NCBI GenBank assembly: GCA_023512835.1 | Contig: CM042088.1 | Span: 12,330,078 to 12,394,077, forward strand | Reading direction: 5' to 3' | Length of the DNA stretch: 64,000 nucleotides | From: Taxillus chinensis | Taxonomy: Eukaryota; Streptophyta; Magnoliopsida; Santalales; Loranthaceae | In this document: positions 32,851 to 47,100 of the stretch, piece by piece | Position numbering within the stretch: the stretch's first letter is position 1 | Layout of the letters: each line of letters begins with the position of its first letter | The notes under the pieces: generated by a model | Told to the model about the DNA's origin: nothing | Database searches by the model: none | The model's input: only the letters and a program-made list of their open reading frames with translations | Made by a program: the position numbers and the translations under genes

Positions 32851-35579
32851 TTAAGGTACATAAGGCTTACTATACTTGAAGATCATTGTTGCTTGCCTTC
32901 TTTCGAAGCTTCATTGTCCGCTCCATCGTATAGTCATGGATGTTGTTCCAATCTTTACCCACCCTTATGAAAGACTTGATGAAAAAAGCAGGACAAAGGC
33001 TCCGTAGCTATCTCCATCAGCTGTTGAGGCATTTGCTTCTTGCTCCGGATCACCGCCTTTAACTTTTCAATTGGAGCCAAAGAAATTTGACCCATGTCTT
33101 CATAAAGCCTGGATTGCTTAACTGCTTATGTCAGTCGAAGATGCTGTGGTTCTAGTTGATTCTTTCTGACTTTGTTATCCACAACTTGGTGAGAATCAAT
33201 CAGGAGCATCTGCTTTGATGGAATCAGAAAGACAATCGGCATGAAGTGCGATGTCATGACCGGTATGAAATGAGGACCGAGGAAAGATTTTTCCATGGCT
33301 TGCTATCCTCAGCCAGTCCATCAATGAAGGTCCGGATGTGGGCTACGTCTTGAAGATAGCCCTCAAACCAACATGGCAAGACATTAAACAAGTGTCTGTC
33401 CTTATACAGAGACGGAAACTGCCTCATCTCCATTTTTACTGCACGAGAGAAGTTGTCAATATCATCTATGATAAAAAGGCCCTTCTCAGAACGTAGAGTC
33501 TAAATATCTCCAGGGGAGAAGGGATACATATCAGAAAGACATCTTCGCCCGGCAAGAATGCAAGATACTTAGTCATTTTATTGAAAACACTTCCATCTGC
33601 ATCATGTGGATCACGTTCCGTGTATGATGGGAGGAAGGTGATAGCCACGGATGGAGAGGTTTAAGGGGAGCTGCACTGGAGGAGCTGGGCTGAGAGAAGC
33701 AGCTGTGTTTGGGGATAAAAACTCCCGGAACCAATGTAGATGTAGGCTACTTACCAGCAGGGGTGGAGGAAGTTGTAGGAGGATCAGATGGCACTCTCTC
33801 CCCCATTTTGGAAAATCGTCGAGGAGCAGTAGGAGGATGAGCCATCGTGTGTGCCAAGTCCATGAATAAGCTTGACAAGGAATGCACGGACGAGGCTACA
33901 AGATCTATCTTCGCTCGATAGAAGTGGAAGAGTCGGCTAGGGCGGAGAGGAGTTGGGCACCGTGAGTATCAACCTTGGCGGCGATGGCGGCAATTTAGGT
34001 GCTCTGGGCTTGGGTGTGTCGGTCCAGCTGTGTAAAGATCACAGCGTCGCAGTGAACCGTGCCAAAGGAGGCACGTCCAAGCGCAAACTCCAGGGCTTTG
34101 GAGGACTCCCCCACATGAAGAGGTGCAAGAGTGCGTTGGGCAGAGGAGTCCGCAACTGGAGAGAGGGGTTGGTCAGCAGCAGCAGTAGAAGGACCAGCCG
34201 GAGCATCAGAGGCATCTAGGGTAGCAGATCCGCTTTGACCAGAGAAATCAACAATGGGGATTGCTGTAGCAGGAGTAAAAGGCCCGACCTCAGCAGGGGA
34301 AGGAACCCGTGCGTCATGGGATGGTCTGGAGGTAACAGTGAACGGGACGTCGGGAATGGAGGCCGGCATAAGGAAGTCGTGGTCCAGGTTCCAGACGATC
34401 ATTTCCTCTGGGGTTTTGGTGTGGCTAGTGTAATACACCCGGAGGTCGTTGTCGGGGATGGTAGCTGTGCAGGCGAAGCTGAAACGGAACCAGAGGTTCA
34501 TTATGGTGTCGGCGGGGAGATGGTCTAGATAGTCTCGAGGTTAAGGAAGCGGGGGCAAAGGTGCTTCTAAAGGAGAGGTAGGGACATCATCCATTGCCGC
34601 AAAGAACACGGCATCAACAACAAGAATAACAACAACTGGAGAATCGGGTGCGGGGACATCAGCAACAGAAGGCGCTAGAGAATCAGCCGGAGGAAAACTT
34701 GGCTGAGATGGCCTTGCAACCTTGGATGGGTCGGTGCGAATGCTGTGCTGGGAGCCTCGGGAGATGGGAGGAGCAGGTACGGATCGAATCCGTGAGGACC
34801 GGTGGGCAGAGCTGACCTCGGGGGGCAGAGCTGTCGGCTGGGTCACCAACTGAGCTACCCTGTTGTTCCGAAGCAGGGAGGAGGCGGATAGCAGTAGAGG
34901 GCCGGTGGACAGTCAGATTCCCATCAGGCGTAAGATGGCGAAGGTAGAAGGCTTGGGGAAAGGGGATAACGCCATGTCCGTTGTAGTGTGACGGACGAAG
35001 ATGCCAAAAGACGATGCTGAGTATCCACCCAAAAGATTGATTCTTTAGGTTGTTTCCGAGCAGTCGGAACAAGAAAGTCCCTCAGTCCATTGGGAGACCC
35101 TCAAAGACTCTGTACATGGCAAGAAGCAGGTCGTATGGGATAAAGTCTAGGGCTGTTGTGTGAGCCAAGAGACACCGGCTCAGGATGGTCGCCATACATC
35201 GGTAGCGACCCTGGAAGGACTTCACCTTATATTCCTTCCCTTTGTAAGTGCAGCCCATGGAAGCTGCCATTTGCTCTGGGTCTAAGCACTGATGAGGATC
35301 GGAAGGAAGATGGAGAGCGATACGAAGGACGTTTGGGGTGATGACGATGGATTCACCCTTAATGGTGGAACGATTGGAGTTGGTGGTGCAGTGAATGGTC
35401 CAGTAGAACTCAACAAAATCATTGATGAGAAGATCGACGAGATCAGAGACCAGTTTCAGGATGTGACTTGCTTCCAATATGGGGCAAAGCTCGAGAAACC
35501 ATGCCAGAGGATTGGAAACAGCGTACCAATCGACCAGATGGCCGGGACTAACGCCAAAGAGAGAGGTCCTGGGTGCCAT
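32851..35579 (-). pseudogene. SIRE extra ORF C2
   Basis: Starts at 35579 with MAPRTSLFGVSPGHLVDWY and ends with SKPYV-type sequence and stop at 32851-32853. The first frame (35579-35082) has the YRC domain (QGRYRCMATILSRCLLAHTT). It is followed by frame-shifted segments 35072-34683, 34849-34541 and 34501-33995 (linker and coiled coil), then FLPSYTERDPHDADGSVF (from 33642) opening the Ulp1-like domain. That domain is badly shifted; the catalytic Cys codon position (33004-33006) reads TAC, Tyr, as in C1, and one base is missing just before it. A TATA-like CATATAAATC (minus, 35682-35691) lies about 105 bp upstream of the start. Confidence 0.75.
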
Positions 35580-37004
35580 TGGAAATGAATGAAGAGAGGG
35601 GAAAGGAAATTTAGGGTTTGAGAAGATGAAGAGAAACTAAGAGATATGAGAGTGATAAGGCGCTCTTGTATGATGGCTTAGGATTTATATGGCGGATCAT
35701 TGGATGCCGGCAGGTCTAGGGTTTAAGTGAAATGAACAGTGAACCGCCTGACAATCTGATGTCATTAGACTTGATAGTCAGTTCCCCTAAGTAAAGAGAT
35801 GACGTGGAGGCAACATAACCAAGCATTTATGACAGCTGTTTGCCTTCTTTCGGAAAATGAAATGAATAATTTCCTGTCTCGAGACGTACATTTAGTGGAC
35901 TATCATTATCCCTCCTCAAAAATACGCGATGTAAGATAATACATTGTTTATCGCAATTTGAGAGTTCCAAGAGTCAGGAGGAATTAAACCGACTTTCATT
36001 TGGGGTAAAGATAATCCGTAGAAGAATATCCAGATGAAAAACAAACCGAGTCCGTAGAAATAGGGTGCTATAAGAGAGAGTATATTCCTTTGCTATCTTG
36101 AAGTCGAAGAGAAAAGAAGTACCACAACAGTTCAAATCCGAGAAATCAGACAAGATATTTATCGGTAAAAATGCAAAAAGAATATGAACCTGTAGCTTTA
36201 CAAAGATAAACTAAACGAATAGAAGACTTAACAGGTTGAGATTAGTACGGATATAAAACAAATACAGAAAGTTAGTATAATCTGAACTAAAATAAACAGA
36301 ACTTATGCATTAAAATTGAAGCGAGACACATACATACGAGTTAAGGATCATTTTTACTGAAATCAAAGCATATGTCAGATAAGAAACACATAAGTTCATA
36401 TTGGTCAACATAGCGAGACTTTCATGCTAAACGACGTAGCTAAGATGAATTAAATCTATATGATTTGCCTAACTTAAGATTCATGAGAGAGAATGGATTA
36501 AAGAACACATGCTAGAAACAATCAATTGATTATTATATTAAAATGCACAGTTGAAGAAACAAAACATTCAATCATGACCCAATTCCGATTCAACAATGCA
36601 TGCCCAGTTAGATCCAAAAGTGAGATTTATAGGCTAGAGCATCCGAGACATATCAGGGAGTTATTACGGAAGTAATAGACGAAGCTTTTCCTCCCCCTTA
36701 GATCGTGCGATCCTCTCGAGAAAGACTCCCCCACAGATAGATAGCCAAGAAAGAGGTCACGAGACCTATAAGGGGGGTATTACTTAAGTAATTGATAAAG
36801 CATTTTCCCCCTTAGACCATGCGATCCTCTCGATGGACATTTCCTGCTTAATATTTAGATCTTGAGAAATTGCTGTCTATCGTTGAGGAAACTCCACTTC
36901 GAAGTTGATCGATCGCAACCGTGATTTTATCCACTAGGCATTCCGAGCTAACCCATTTTATTTCTTCAACCAGGCATGTTAATATTGCAATCAATATGAA
37001 AAAG
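35580..37004 (-). other. C2 spacer between extra ORF and pol
   Basis: Noncoding and homologous to 14274-15886 of C1. It has the paired G-run repeats (complement at 36690-36830). C3 is inserted at its right end; pol of C2 is not in the window. Confidence 0.65.
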
Positions 37005-38406
37005 TGTTGGTCCCTTGGGGCCTAGAGGGGGGGGGGGGTGAACTCTTATCGAAACTCCTTTTTCTAACTCCTTGGCACAACACCTATCTGGTTAAGAGAT
37101 GGAATCAATGCGGAAAATAACCAGATAGTGGAAGTATTTTGTTTTATTATCAAAATGATAAGTACAACAAAATGGAAGCAGATTAAAGCTTAAGGAGCTT
37201 TTAGATCTACTAACAACTCTCTAACACTCTCTTTACAATGCACTCACACGCTAGCCTCTATAACCTTCTTGAGCTCTCTATTTCCTTTTTTTAATGTACA
37301 ATGTTTACATAATATATATAGCACATCATCGAGAGACAATCTTGGAACTTGTTGTTCTGGACTATGTGCACAATTACTGTTCCTCAAAAACCTCTCTGTC
37401 TGAAGTGCTGCGGATGTGGAGCTCAATGTCTTGGGTTTGCAAAACACAAATGCGTTTGTGAGTTCCCAAGTTCGGTCTAAGTTGTGTCCACATATCCGGA
37501 TGATCCACGTGTAAGATGCTTTAGGTTCTTAACGAGTTTGTCTTACATCGGGAAGCAAGAGCCGGTGACTTTGAATACGAAGAGATAAGTTGAAGCAGCG
37601 TCATCTTAAATCCGGTGTAAGGTTCCTTACTCCACGTTAAACTCAGCTCGGATCCTTACTCCGTAGCAATGATTGCTTACTCCGTATCAATTTAGAACTG
37701 GAATCCTTATTCCGAGTAAGCGCTTCCTTACTCCATATGAATGAGAAGGTCGGAGTGCTTACTCTGTATCAGCGCCTCCTTAATCTGCATCTAGTTTCCT
37801 TACTCCGTATGAGTTAAAGGAACGGATGGCTTACTCCATATCAGCACATCCTTACTCCACAAGAGTAACAGGTTCGGATTCCTTACTCCGTACCAAATTT
37901 CCTTACTCCGTGCGAGATAAGGACTCGGGTCCTTATTCTGCATAAGTCGTTCCTTACTCCGCATGAATAGAATGCTCCGGATTTCTTACTCCGTGATTCT
38001 TTTCCTTAGTCCGCTTGAGTGGAAGACTTAGCCTTTTTACTCCGTCATAACTTTGACTTTCTCCGTGCGACTTATAGACTAGGATTCTTACTTCACATCT
38101 ATTGACTTAGTCCATGTTAAAGTATTTAGATGTAGACTCCTTAGTCCGTAGCTTTAACCCATTAGTCCGCAGATATGATCATTATTCCGTATGAAGTGAA
38201 GACTTGGTTATGTACCAAGTTTTTGACGACGCACACTCTCATCCGGATCAGGATTATGTATCCTGTCCTTACCTTTCCTCTCACGAGTGTAGGTCCAGAT
38301 TAAGTTCATATCTTCTGTAATTACTTAACATGAAAACAAGAAAAGTCTTAGATCAAGTTGCATAGGGTTCTGTTCGCATCATCCAAATTCTGGGCTTGAT
38401 GCAACA
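37005..38406 (-). repeat. C3 3' LTR (1402 bp)
   Basis: TGTTGGTCCC on the left and TTGATGCAACA on the right. A run of 12 G at 37027-37038 and a long CCTTACTCC array (37620-38210) lie inside it. Confidence 0.9.
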
Positions 38407-38415
38407 ATCTCCTCC
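38407..38415 (-). other. C3 polypurine tract
   Basis: GGAGGAGAT on the minus strand before TGTTGC; one G has become A relative to the GGGGGAGAT of C1. Confidence 0.65.
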
Positions 38416-38548
38416 AATTATGGATATGCCAAAACCATTTGTAATCTGATCTGGTAAGTACAGTAAAAAGACAGCATATAGAATAGAAACCACATCCATT
38501 TTTATTAAGTAGCAACATAGTACAATTTAGCCTTTATACAAAATTTCT

Positions 38549-41250
38549 TTAAGGTACATAAGGCTTACTATACTTGAAGATCATAGTTGCTGCTTTCTCC
38601 CTTAGCTCCATTGTCTGCTCCATTGTGTAGGCTTGGATGCTGTTCTAGCTTTTATCCACCTTGATAATAGATTTGATGAAGAAACAGACAAAGGCTCCAC
38701 AGCTCTCTCCATCGGGCTGTTGTGGCACTAGCTTCTTGCCCCGGACCGTCGCCTTCAGCTTTTCAATTGGACCCAACGAAGTTAGGCCCCTATCTTCATA
38801 AAGCCTAGATTGCTTTACTGCTTCCGTCAGACGAATACGTAGTGGCTCCCATTGATTCCTTCTAATATTGTGCTCCACGACTTGATGAGAATCAATTAGG
38901 ATCAGCTGCTTGGACGAAATTATAAAGACAACCAGCATGAAGTGCGGTGTCATTATCCGGTATGGAATGAGAACAGATTGGAGAGTTTTCCAGGGAGTGC
39001 TATCCTCAGCAGTTCCGTTAATGAAGGTCTGAATGTGGGCTATATCCGGAAGATACCCTTCGTTCCAACATGGCAAGACATCAAACATGTGTCTGTCCTT
39101 GTATAGGGACGGAAACAACCTAATTTCCATCTTAATTGCCCGAGAGAAGTTATCTATGTCTTTTGTGGTGAGCAGACCCGTCTGAGAACGAATAGTCTTA
39201 ATGCCTTCAGGAGAGAAGCGGTACAACTCAGATAGACATCTTCGCTCGGCATTCAACGTGGCATACTTGGTCATAGCATTAAAAACACTTCCATCCTCAT
39301 CAAGAGGATCAAGATCCGCGTATGATGGGAGGAAGGTGTCAGCCACTGTAGATGGAGAGGTCGAAGGAGGAGCTGCATTGGAAGAGCTGGGCTGAGAGAA
39401 GCGGCTGCGTTTGGGGATGGTAACTCCCGGAAGCAGTGAGGATGCAGACTGCTTTTCAGCACGAGCTGGGGAAGGTGTAGGAGGATCAGATGACACTTTC
39501 TCCACCGGTTTGGCATGTCGCTGAGGTGTGATAGGAGGACGAGCCATCGTGTGTGCCAAGTCCGCAAAAGAGGTGGACAAGGAATGGACGGACAAGGCGA
39601 CAAGATCCATCTTTTGCTCGATGGAGGTAGAAGAGTCGGTTAAGGCAGAGAGGTGTTGGGCGTCGAGGGCATCAACCTTAGCGGCGATGGCAGAAATTTC
39701 GGTGCTTTGGGCTTAGGCGTGACGGTCCAGCTGGGCGGAGAGCACAACATCGGAATGAACTGTGCCAAAAGAGGCACGTCCAAGCGCCAACTCCAGGGCT
39801 TTGGAGGACTGCCCCGCAGGAATGGTTGTAGAAGTGCGCTAGGCGCAGGAGTCGCGGGGAGTAGAAGGAGCATCAGCAGCAGCAGTAGGGGCATCCAGAG
39901 CAGTAGAGACATCCAAAGCATCAGAGCCACTTTGACCAGAGAGGTCAACGGCAGGGACATCGGCGGTAGGAGAGGACACGCGTTCGCCCGGGGCCGGTCC
40001 GGAGGTAACAACAAAAGGAATGTCTGGAATGGGGGCCAACATGAGGAAACCATGGTCCAGGCTCCAGATGATCATAGCCTTCGGGGTGTGGGTGTGTTTG
40101 GCATAAAATACCCAGATGTCGTTATCAGGGATGGAGGTAGTGCAAGCAAGGCTAAAACGGAACCAGAGGTCCATTAAGGTGTCGGTAGAGAGATGGTCAA
40201 GATAGTCACGAGGTTGAGGTAAAGGAGGCAACGGTGCTTCTGGAGAAGAAGGACGTATATCTGCCACTGTCGTAGCAATGGCAGCACCAACAGCAGCACC
40301 AATAGCGGGTGAATTAGGTGTAGGGACATCAGTAGCAAAAGGCGCTGGAGAGTCAGCCGGATGAGGACTGGACTAAGAGGGCCCCGCAACCTCAGACGGT
40401 TCAGGGTGGACGCTGTGCTGAGAGGCTCGAGAGATGGATGGGGCAGCAACGGACCGAATCCGAGAGGACCGGTGAGCCGAGCTGACTTCGGGGGCATGGC
40501 TGTCGGCTCGGTCACCAACCGAACTGGCTTGTTGTTCCGAGGCTGGAAGAAGGTGGAGAGCAGCAGAAGGATGGTGGGCTATCATGCTTCCATCAGGCGT
40601 AAGATGCCAGATATAGTAGGCCTGAGGGAAGGGGATAGCATCATATCTGGCGAAATGAGCCGGATACTAATGCCGGAAGACAATGCTGAGAATCTGCCCA
40701 AAAGATTTGTTCTTGGGGCCGTTCTTCAGCAGTCAGAATAGAAATGTCCCCAAGTCCATCGGGAGACCTTCGATGACTCCGTACGTGGCCAGCAGAAGGT
40801 CATATGAAACGGAGACGAGAGTGGAGGTGCGAGCCAGAAGACATCGGCTGAGGATGATCGCCATACAACGATATCGACCGTGGAAGGACTTCACCTTGTA
40901 TTCCTTCCCTTTGTATGTGCAACCCATAGAGGAGGCCATCGTTTCTGGTTCCGGACGTTGAGGTTCACCGGTGGATAGGTTGAGAGCAGCACGAAGGACG
41001 GTGGGGGTGATGACGATAGATTCACCCCGAACATGGGAAAGGATGGAGTCGGTGGTGCAGCGGATGCGCTGGTAGTACTCGGCGATGTCGTCGATGAGAA
41101 GATCAACAGGGTTGGAAACCAGATTCAGAATTTGGGAGGCTTCCAGAAGGGGATGTAGGTCCAGGAACCAAGCCGGAGGATCGACAACTACAGGCCGATC
41201 GACCAGATGGTCAGGATTTACGCCAGAGAGAGAGAGAGCTTGGGTGCCAT
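38549..41250 (-). pseudogene. SIRE extra ORF C3, catalytic Cys retained
   Basis: The ATG homologous to C1 and C2 is at 41250-41248, but a CT run right after it shifts the frame (the N-terminal domain is open in another frame, 41299-40733). YRC domain: HGRYRCMAIILSRCLLARTS, then IEGLPMDLGTFLF. The linker is in shifted frames (40585-39640). The last 321 codons (39610-38645) are open: coiled coil, FLPSYADLDPLDEDGS, ENLIRRNQ-type region, His in TPHFMLVVF, Asp in LILIDSHQV, Gln in VPQQPDGES and Cys in SCGAFVC (codon 38699-38701). A TAG near 38645 replaces a Trp codon found in C1 and removes about 31 residues. TATA-like CTTATATATC (minus, 41351-41360) lies about 100 bp upstream. Confidence 0.78.
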
Positions 41251-44104
41251 TCTGATTTAGAGGAGGAAAGAAGGTAGGTCTTAGTGAGTGGAAGAGCAAC
41301 GAGAGTTTAGGGATTTGGAAATGTAAACTCGTGCTGCATGAAGATCCAAAGATATATAAGACGAAGTCCGTGGTTGCCAGCAGATCTTGGGATAAAGCGA
41401 GAAGAATAGTGATCTACTTGACAAGTTGATGCCATTTATCTTGAGATATGAGCACCTCCGAATGTAAACATGACGTGGAGGCCGTAGAATCAAGTAAATA
41501 GGACAGTTGTATGCCTTCTTCCGGAAAATGCTTGTCTCGAGACTTACAATTAAAATAGCCCATCATTATGCCTCCTCAGAAACACGCGATAAGACTTGAG
41601 TATTTCAAGAGTCCGTAGGAGATGAACCGACGATCATCCGGATAAATAGATAATCCGTAAAAGTATATTCGGATGTGCAACAGAGTGTGAGGGAGAGAGA
41701 GTGATTCCTTTTGTTGGATCAAACCCATGATTTGGATGATGTTGTTAAAAACCCTATGTAATTCGATTTGAGATGTTTCATGTTTATTCTAAGCTTGCAA
41801 AAGATAAAACCCTAAACTGGACTTACACTCAGAGAGCAAAGTGAAGGATAGGATATATAATCCTGATCTGGATTATCATGAGTGTCATCAAACACTTGGT
41901 AAATAACCAAAAGTCTTCATCCGGAGCAAGGACCCTTCGTGCGGACTAATCACTTGACAAAACGACTAAGGAATCCGCGTGTTTATTCTTAATTGGACTA
42001 AGTCAATTTATGCGGACTAAGGAATCCGAGTCTTTCATTCGAGCGGAGTCAGAAATGACTGGTGCGGAATAAGGACAACTAATGTGGAGTAAGGAATCCG
42101 AACCATTACTTAGGCGGAGTAAGGATGCGCTAATACTGAGTAAGCCATCTGGACCTTTCACTCAAACGAAGGAACTTATACGGAGTAAGGAAGCGCTGAC
42201 ACGGAGTAAGGATTTCAGGACTTCATTTACACGGAGTAAGCAACAACTGACATGGAGTAAGGATCCGAGCTTCGTTGATACGGAGTAAGGAAATTTACAC
42301 CGGACTAAGAAGACACTACTTTAACCTATCCATACCGCATTTATGTTTTCAGCTCGCTGTGTCCTGATGTAAGACAAATTCATTAAAGACCTAAACTATC
42401 CTACACGTGGAACACTCAGAGATGTGGATGCAGTCCCAAATGCAATTGGAATCAAGCGAAGTAATTCAATACACTTATGCTTCCAATATTTCGAGCTCCA
42501 CATCCGTAGTAATTATAGCAGAAGAGTTTTTCGAGAAGAACTTAATGTTTACACAGTGCTCGGAAAATACAGTTCCAAGATAGATTCCTAGGATGTCTAT
42601 ATATATAAAGTGTTGTATATCTCTAAAATAAGTAAGCGTGCAATACATTGTAAGAATATATACGCGCGAGTACATGTGCAAAATAGAGATAATCTAGCCA
42701 GTGTGTGTGTAACTTGTAAAAGAGAGTACTGTTGCAATCAGCTATAATTGCTTTGTTTTCGTTATAATTTTCTTTAGATAATAAAACAAAATACTTCCAC
42801 TATCTGGTTATCTTCCGCACTGAATATTTCTTTTAACCAGAATTAGTGTTATGCCTGAGTGAGAAAAGAATTTTAATAAGAGCCTATTCACCTCCCTCTA
42901 GGCTCCCAGGGACCAACACCTTTGCTGGCTTAAAGTCAAAGAAAGATGAAGTACCACAACACTTCGAAGTCGAGACTTCAAGCAAGATATGTCAGTGAAA
43001 ATGCAAAGTGAATCGGAACCTGTAGCTGCGTGAAGGTAAACTAAAAAGAACATAGAGCTTTTACAGGTTGACATTAGTACGGATTTAAACAAATATGAAA
43101 AAATCAGCACAAACCAAACTAATGAATAAGGTGGAACGCATACATTGAAAATGAATGCTAGACACATACAAACGAATAACTGAATCAGTAGTCCTGAAAA
43201 ATAAGTATGTGCCTGATTAGAAACCCATACGTTCTCATTGGTCAACATAGTGAAACCGTCATGCTGAACATTGTAGGCAAGATAAATTAACAACATGTGA
43301 GTTACTCTAAATAAGATTCATGGGTGAGAATGGAAGAAAGAACACATGCCAGATGCTATCAATTGATTATCCGATTAAGATGCCCAGTTGAAGAAGGAAA
43401 AACATCCAAACATGCCACAAAGCTGATTCGACAATTTATGTCCACTCAGATCCGGAAGTGAGAAGTAAGAGGAAGGAGCATCCAAGACATATTAGGGGTT
43501 ATTATTGAAATAATAAATAAAGAGTTGGCTCCCCCGTAGATCGTGCAATCCTCTCAGTCATGAACTCCCCTTCAGATAGACAGTCGGAAAAGAGGTCATG
43601 AGACATATAAGGGAGGTATTACTTGAGTATTCATAAGCATTTTTCTCCCTCTTAGATCTTGCAACCCTCTCAATGACATTTCCAGCTAAAAGATTTAGAT
43701 TGTGAGAAGAATACTGTCTATCCTTTGGGAACTTCACTTCAGAAGCTGAACAGACTTTCACAGTGATTTCATCCATAAGCATTCCGATCCAACCCATTTC
43801 ATTTCTTCAATTAGACATGTTAATAGGGAAATCAATATGAAAAAACATTGAACATGAGGTGATACATGAAAAATTGAATCATGAAATCCAAAGAAGAGAG
43901 AACTCATATAGTGTTAATTATGTTGTCTTAACAACTTCAGTTGAAACACAAGCATCATCCCAATGGAAGGTATGGGAAGATAATCAGAACAAATGCATAT
44001 GGCCAGCAAGCATGATTAGCATGAGGTATAGTAGGTGTCCAACTCTCATTAAGAACCACGATGCATGTCCTGAAGAAAATACTAGTGGAGTGAAAATTTA
44101 GAAA
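41251..44104 (-). other. C3 spacer with inserted solo LTR
   Basis: Noncoding sequence homologous to the C1 spacer at 41251-41711 and 42919 to about 43850, split by a solo LTR. The paired G-run repeats are at 43485-43690. 43850-44104 shows nothing I recognise; a short frame there (43859-44101) has no family features. Confidence 0.6.
41712..42918 (+). mobile_element. Solo SIRE LTR (1207 bp)
   Basis: TGTTGGATCAAACCC to GGGACCAACA in plus orientation, opposite to C3. Flanked by CCTTT at 41707-41711 and 42919-42923, a perfect target duplication. It carries the GGAGTAAGG array at 41950-42310. Confidence 0.92.
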
Positions 44105-47100
44105 CTATGCAGACAAGTCAAGCATACCTAATTTGAGGAGTAGGTCAGAAAATCTTGCATCTAGTAGGGGCTTGGTGAGACTATCCACAAGTTGATCATC
44201 CATAGCAACATGTTCAAGATATATATGCTGTTTAAGAACATGATCTCGGATGAAGTGATACCTGACTTCAATGTGCTTAGTCTTTGGGTGCATAACTAGA
44301 TTATTGTTGATGGCAATTGCACTGGTATTGTCACAGTATAGTGGAACAGATGTCATATTGAACCCGTAGTCAGTAAGTTGACTTTGCATCTAAAGTAACT
44401 GTGCACAGCAACTTCCAGCAGCTATATATTTCGCCTCAGCAGTAAAAGTTGATACGGAATTCTACTTCTTACTGAACCATGATATCAATTTGCTTTCGAG
44501 AAACTGACAAGTACCGCTAGTGCTCTTCCTGTCAATGCGACACCCAGTAAAATCAGCATCTGGATATCCGAATAAGGAAAAGTTGGACTCCTTTGGGTAC
44601 CAAAGTCCCAAATTCACTGTCCCTTTTAAATACCGCAATATCCGTTTCACATGTAGCATGTGTGACTCTTTGGGATTCGCCTGATATCTTGCGCAAATGC
44701 AAGTTACAAACATTATGTCCGGGCGACTTGGTGTGAGATACAGCAATGAACCAATCATCCCTCTATATTCAGTCAAATTTACTGATTCGCCATTAAGATC
44801 AGAGTCAAGTTTGGCACTGACTGGCATGGGAGTTTTCACGGGAGTAGAGTTTTGCATTCCAAACTTCTTGATTAAATCCTGTGTGTGCTTTGCTTGATTG
44901 ATGAAGATTCCATCCTTCATTTATTTAAATTTTATCCCAAGAAAATACATTAATTCTCCCATCATGGTCATTTCAAATTTGCCAGTCATCAACTTCGCAA
45001 ATTCTTCACAAAGCTTCGGATTTGATAATCCGAAAATGATGTCATCCACATAGATTTGTACGATCAGAGTGTGATCTTTCTCTTTCCGTAGAAATAGAGT
45101 GGTGTCTATCTTTCCTTTTCTGAAATTTTATTCGAGCAAGAATTCTGACAGTGTGTCGTACCAGGCCCTTGGAGCTTGCTTTAGTCCGTACAAAGCTTTC
45201 CGTAGTTTATAAACCATATGTTCAGCCTTGTGTTCAACGAAGCCCGGAGGTTGTTCTACATAAACCTCCTCTTGAAGATCTTCATTCAGAAATGCGCTTT
45301 TGACGTCCATTTGATAAACTCTAAAGTTTTCATATGAAGCATATGCTAAGAACATGCGGATCGCCTCAAGTCGAGCTACAGGAGCAAAGGTCTCATCATA
45401 GTCAATGCCTTCTCTTCTTGACGGTATCCTTTGGCTACCAGTCCGGCTTTGTTTCGGATTATTATTCCATCGGATCTAATTTGTTCCAGAACACCCATTT
45501 AACTCTAATGATTTGTTGCAACCTAGGCCTTGGTACTAAAGTCCACACTTCGTTCCTCTTGAACTGATTAAGCTCTTCTTGCATAGCATCTATCCAGTTT
45601 GAGTCTTGGAGAGCTTCATCCACGACCTTTGGCTCTATCTGTGATAAGAAACATGAGTAGAGGCATAGATTGGAAGTGGCTACCCTCGTCCTTACACCAA
45701 CAGTAGGATCACTGATCACTTGCTCTGATGGGTGGTTCTGAGTCCACCTATAGTTCTGCGCAAGTAGTGGTGAGTAGTGAATGATTTGAAGCTCGCGCAT
45801 TGGGTGGATCTTGTACATCGGTTGGTTGAGCTTCTTTCGGACCGTTACATCCGTATGATGAATAGTTTCATAAGCACTTGGAATCGTTTCAAGACTTTGT
45901 TACTTTCACTATGTATAGGTCCGAACGAACTAGAAGGGTCTCCTGGAGTTATGGATTTCCATAACAAGTTCTCCGGAGTTAAGTGGAAGTCTTGAGTCCG
46001 AGTCTTCTGAAGCATCATCGGTAACATTTCTTGCCTCACCTGGTCTTGAGCGATTCATCAGGTATTGCAAGACATACATGTCGGAACCGAGAATAGTCAA
46101 TTGAGTCCGTGTGATCCTGGCACAATTTGATTTGAAGATCCTACACTTGACCAGTCAAGGTTAGATTCATCAAAATTAACATGGATAGATTCTTCAACCG
46201 TTAAATGTTTTCTATTGAAAATACAATAAGCCCTGTTGTGCAACGAGTATCTGACAAAGATCCAATCATCGGATTTTGGCTCAAATTTACTCCGGACCTC
46301 TTTACCTTTGTTTAACACATAGCAAGCACACCCAAAGGCTTTGAAAGGAGAGATTGATGCCTTCCTGCCTCTCCACATCTCATAGGGTGTTTTCATGGTA
46401 ATCTTATTAATAAGAATTCTGTTTTGAACATAGCATGCAGTAGACATAGCTTCAGCCCATAGACTGAGAGGAAGCTTTGCCCCTACTAACATTGATCTAC
46501 CAGCTTCGACTAACGTGCGATTCTTACGCTCAGCAACTCCATTTTTTTGAGGAGTCCTGGGTGCAAAGAAGTCGTGTTGAATGCCCTTTTCAAAACAATA
46601 GGACCTCATATCTGAAAAATCAAACTCAGTACCATGATCACTCCTGATGCACTTAATGCTCAGTCCTTGTGAATTGCTTATCCAGTTGAAGAGATCAATG
46701 AGATGTTCAAAGGTTTGATCTTTTGATTTAAGGAACATTACCCATATATACCTGGTGAAATCATCGATAACCACGAGGGTATATCTCGCACCTGCCAGAG
46801 CAGCAATTGAAATGGGACCACAAAGGTCCATGTGAAGAAGTTGCAGCGGAGCAGTTATTGAATTAACTGATTTGCTCTTAAAGTTGTGTTTGGTCTGCTT
46901 GCCGAGTTGGCATTCTCTACAGATGGAGTCTCTGGAGAATTTATGTTTGGGCAAACCATTTACTAAGTCAAGTGACGCTAATTTAGACAAGGTCTTAAAA
47001 TTTAAATGTGCGCAACACTTGTGCCATAGCCAACTTTCTTCATCTGATGCTTTAGTGAGGAAGTATACAGGGTCAGAAGAATTATTTCTTAAGACCACTG

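Noticed and set aside
22660..37004. AAAAG follows the C1 LTR (22660-22664) and precedes the C3 LTR (37000-37004), as if one insertion had been split.
   Set aside because: C1 and C3 are in opposite orientation with different LTR lengths and flanks; a 5-bp A-rich match is easily chance.
43859..44101. An 80-codon plus-strand frame beside the C3 pol end.
   Set aside because: No recognisable domain, low complexity, and it lies in spacer sequence.
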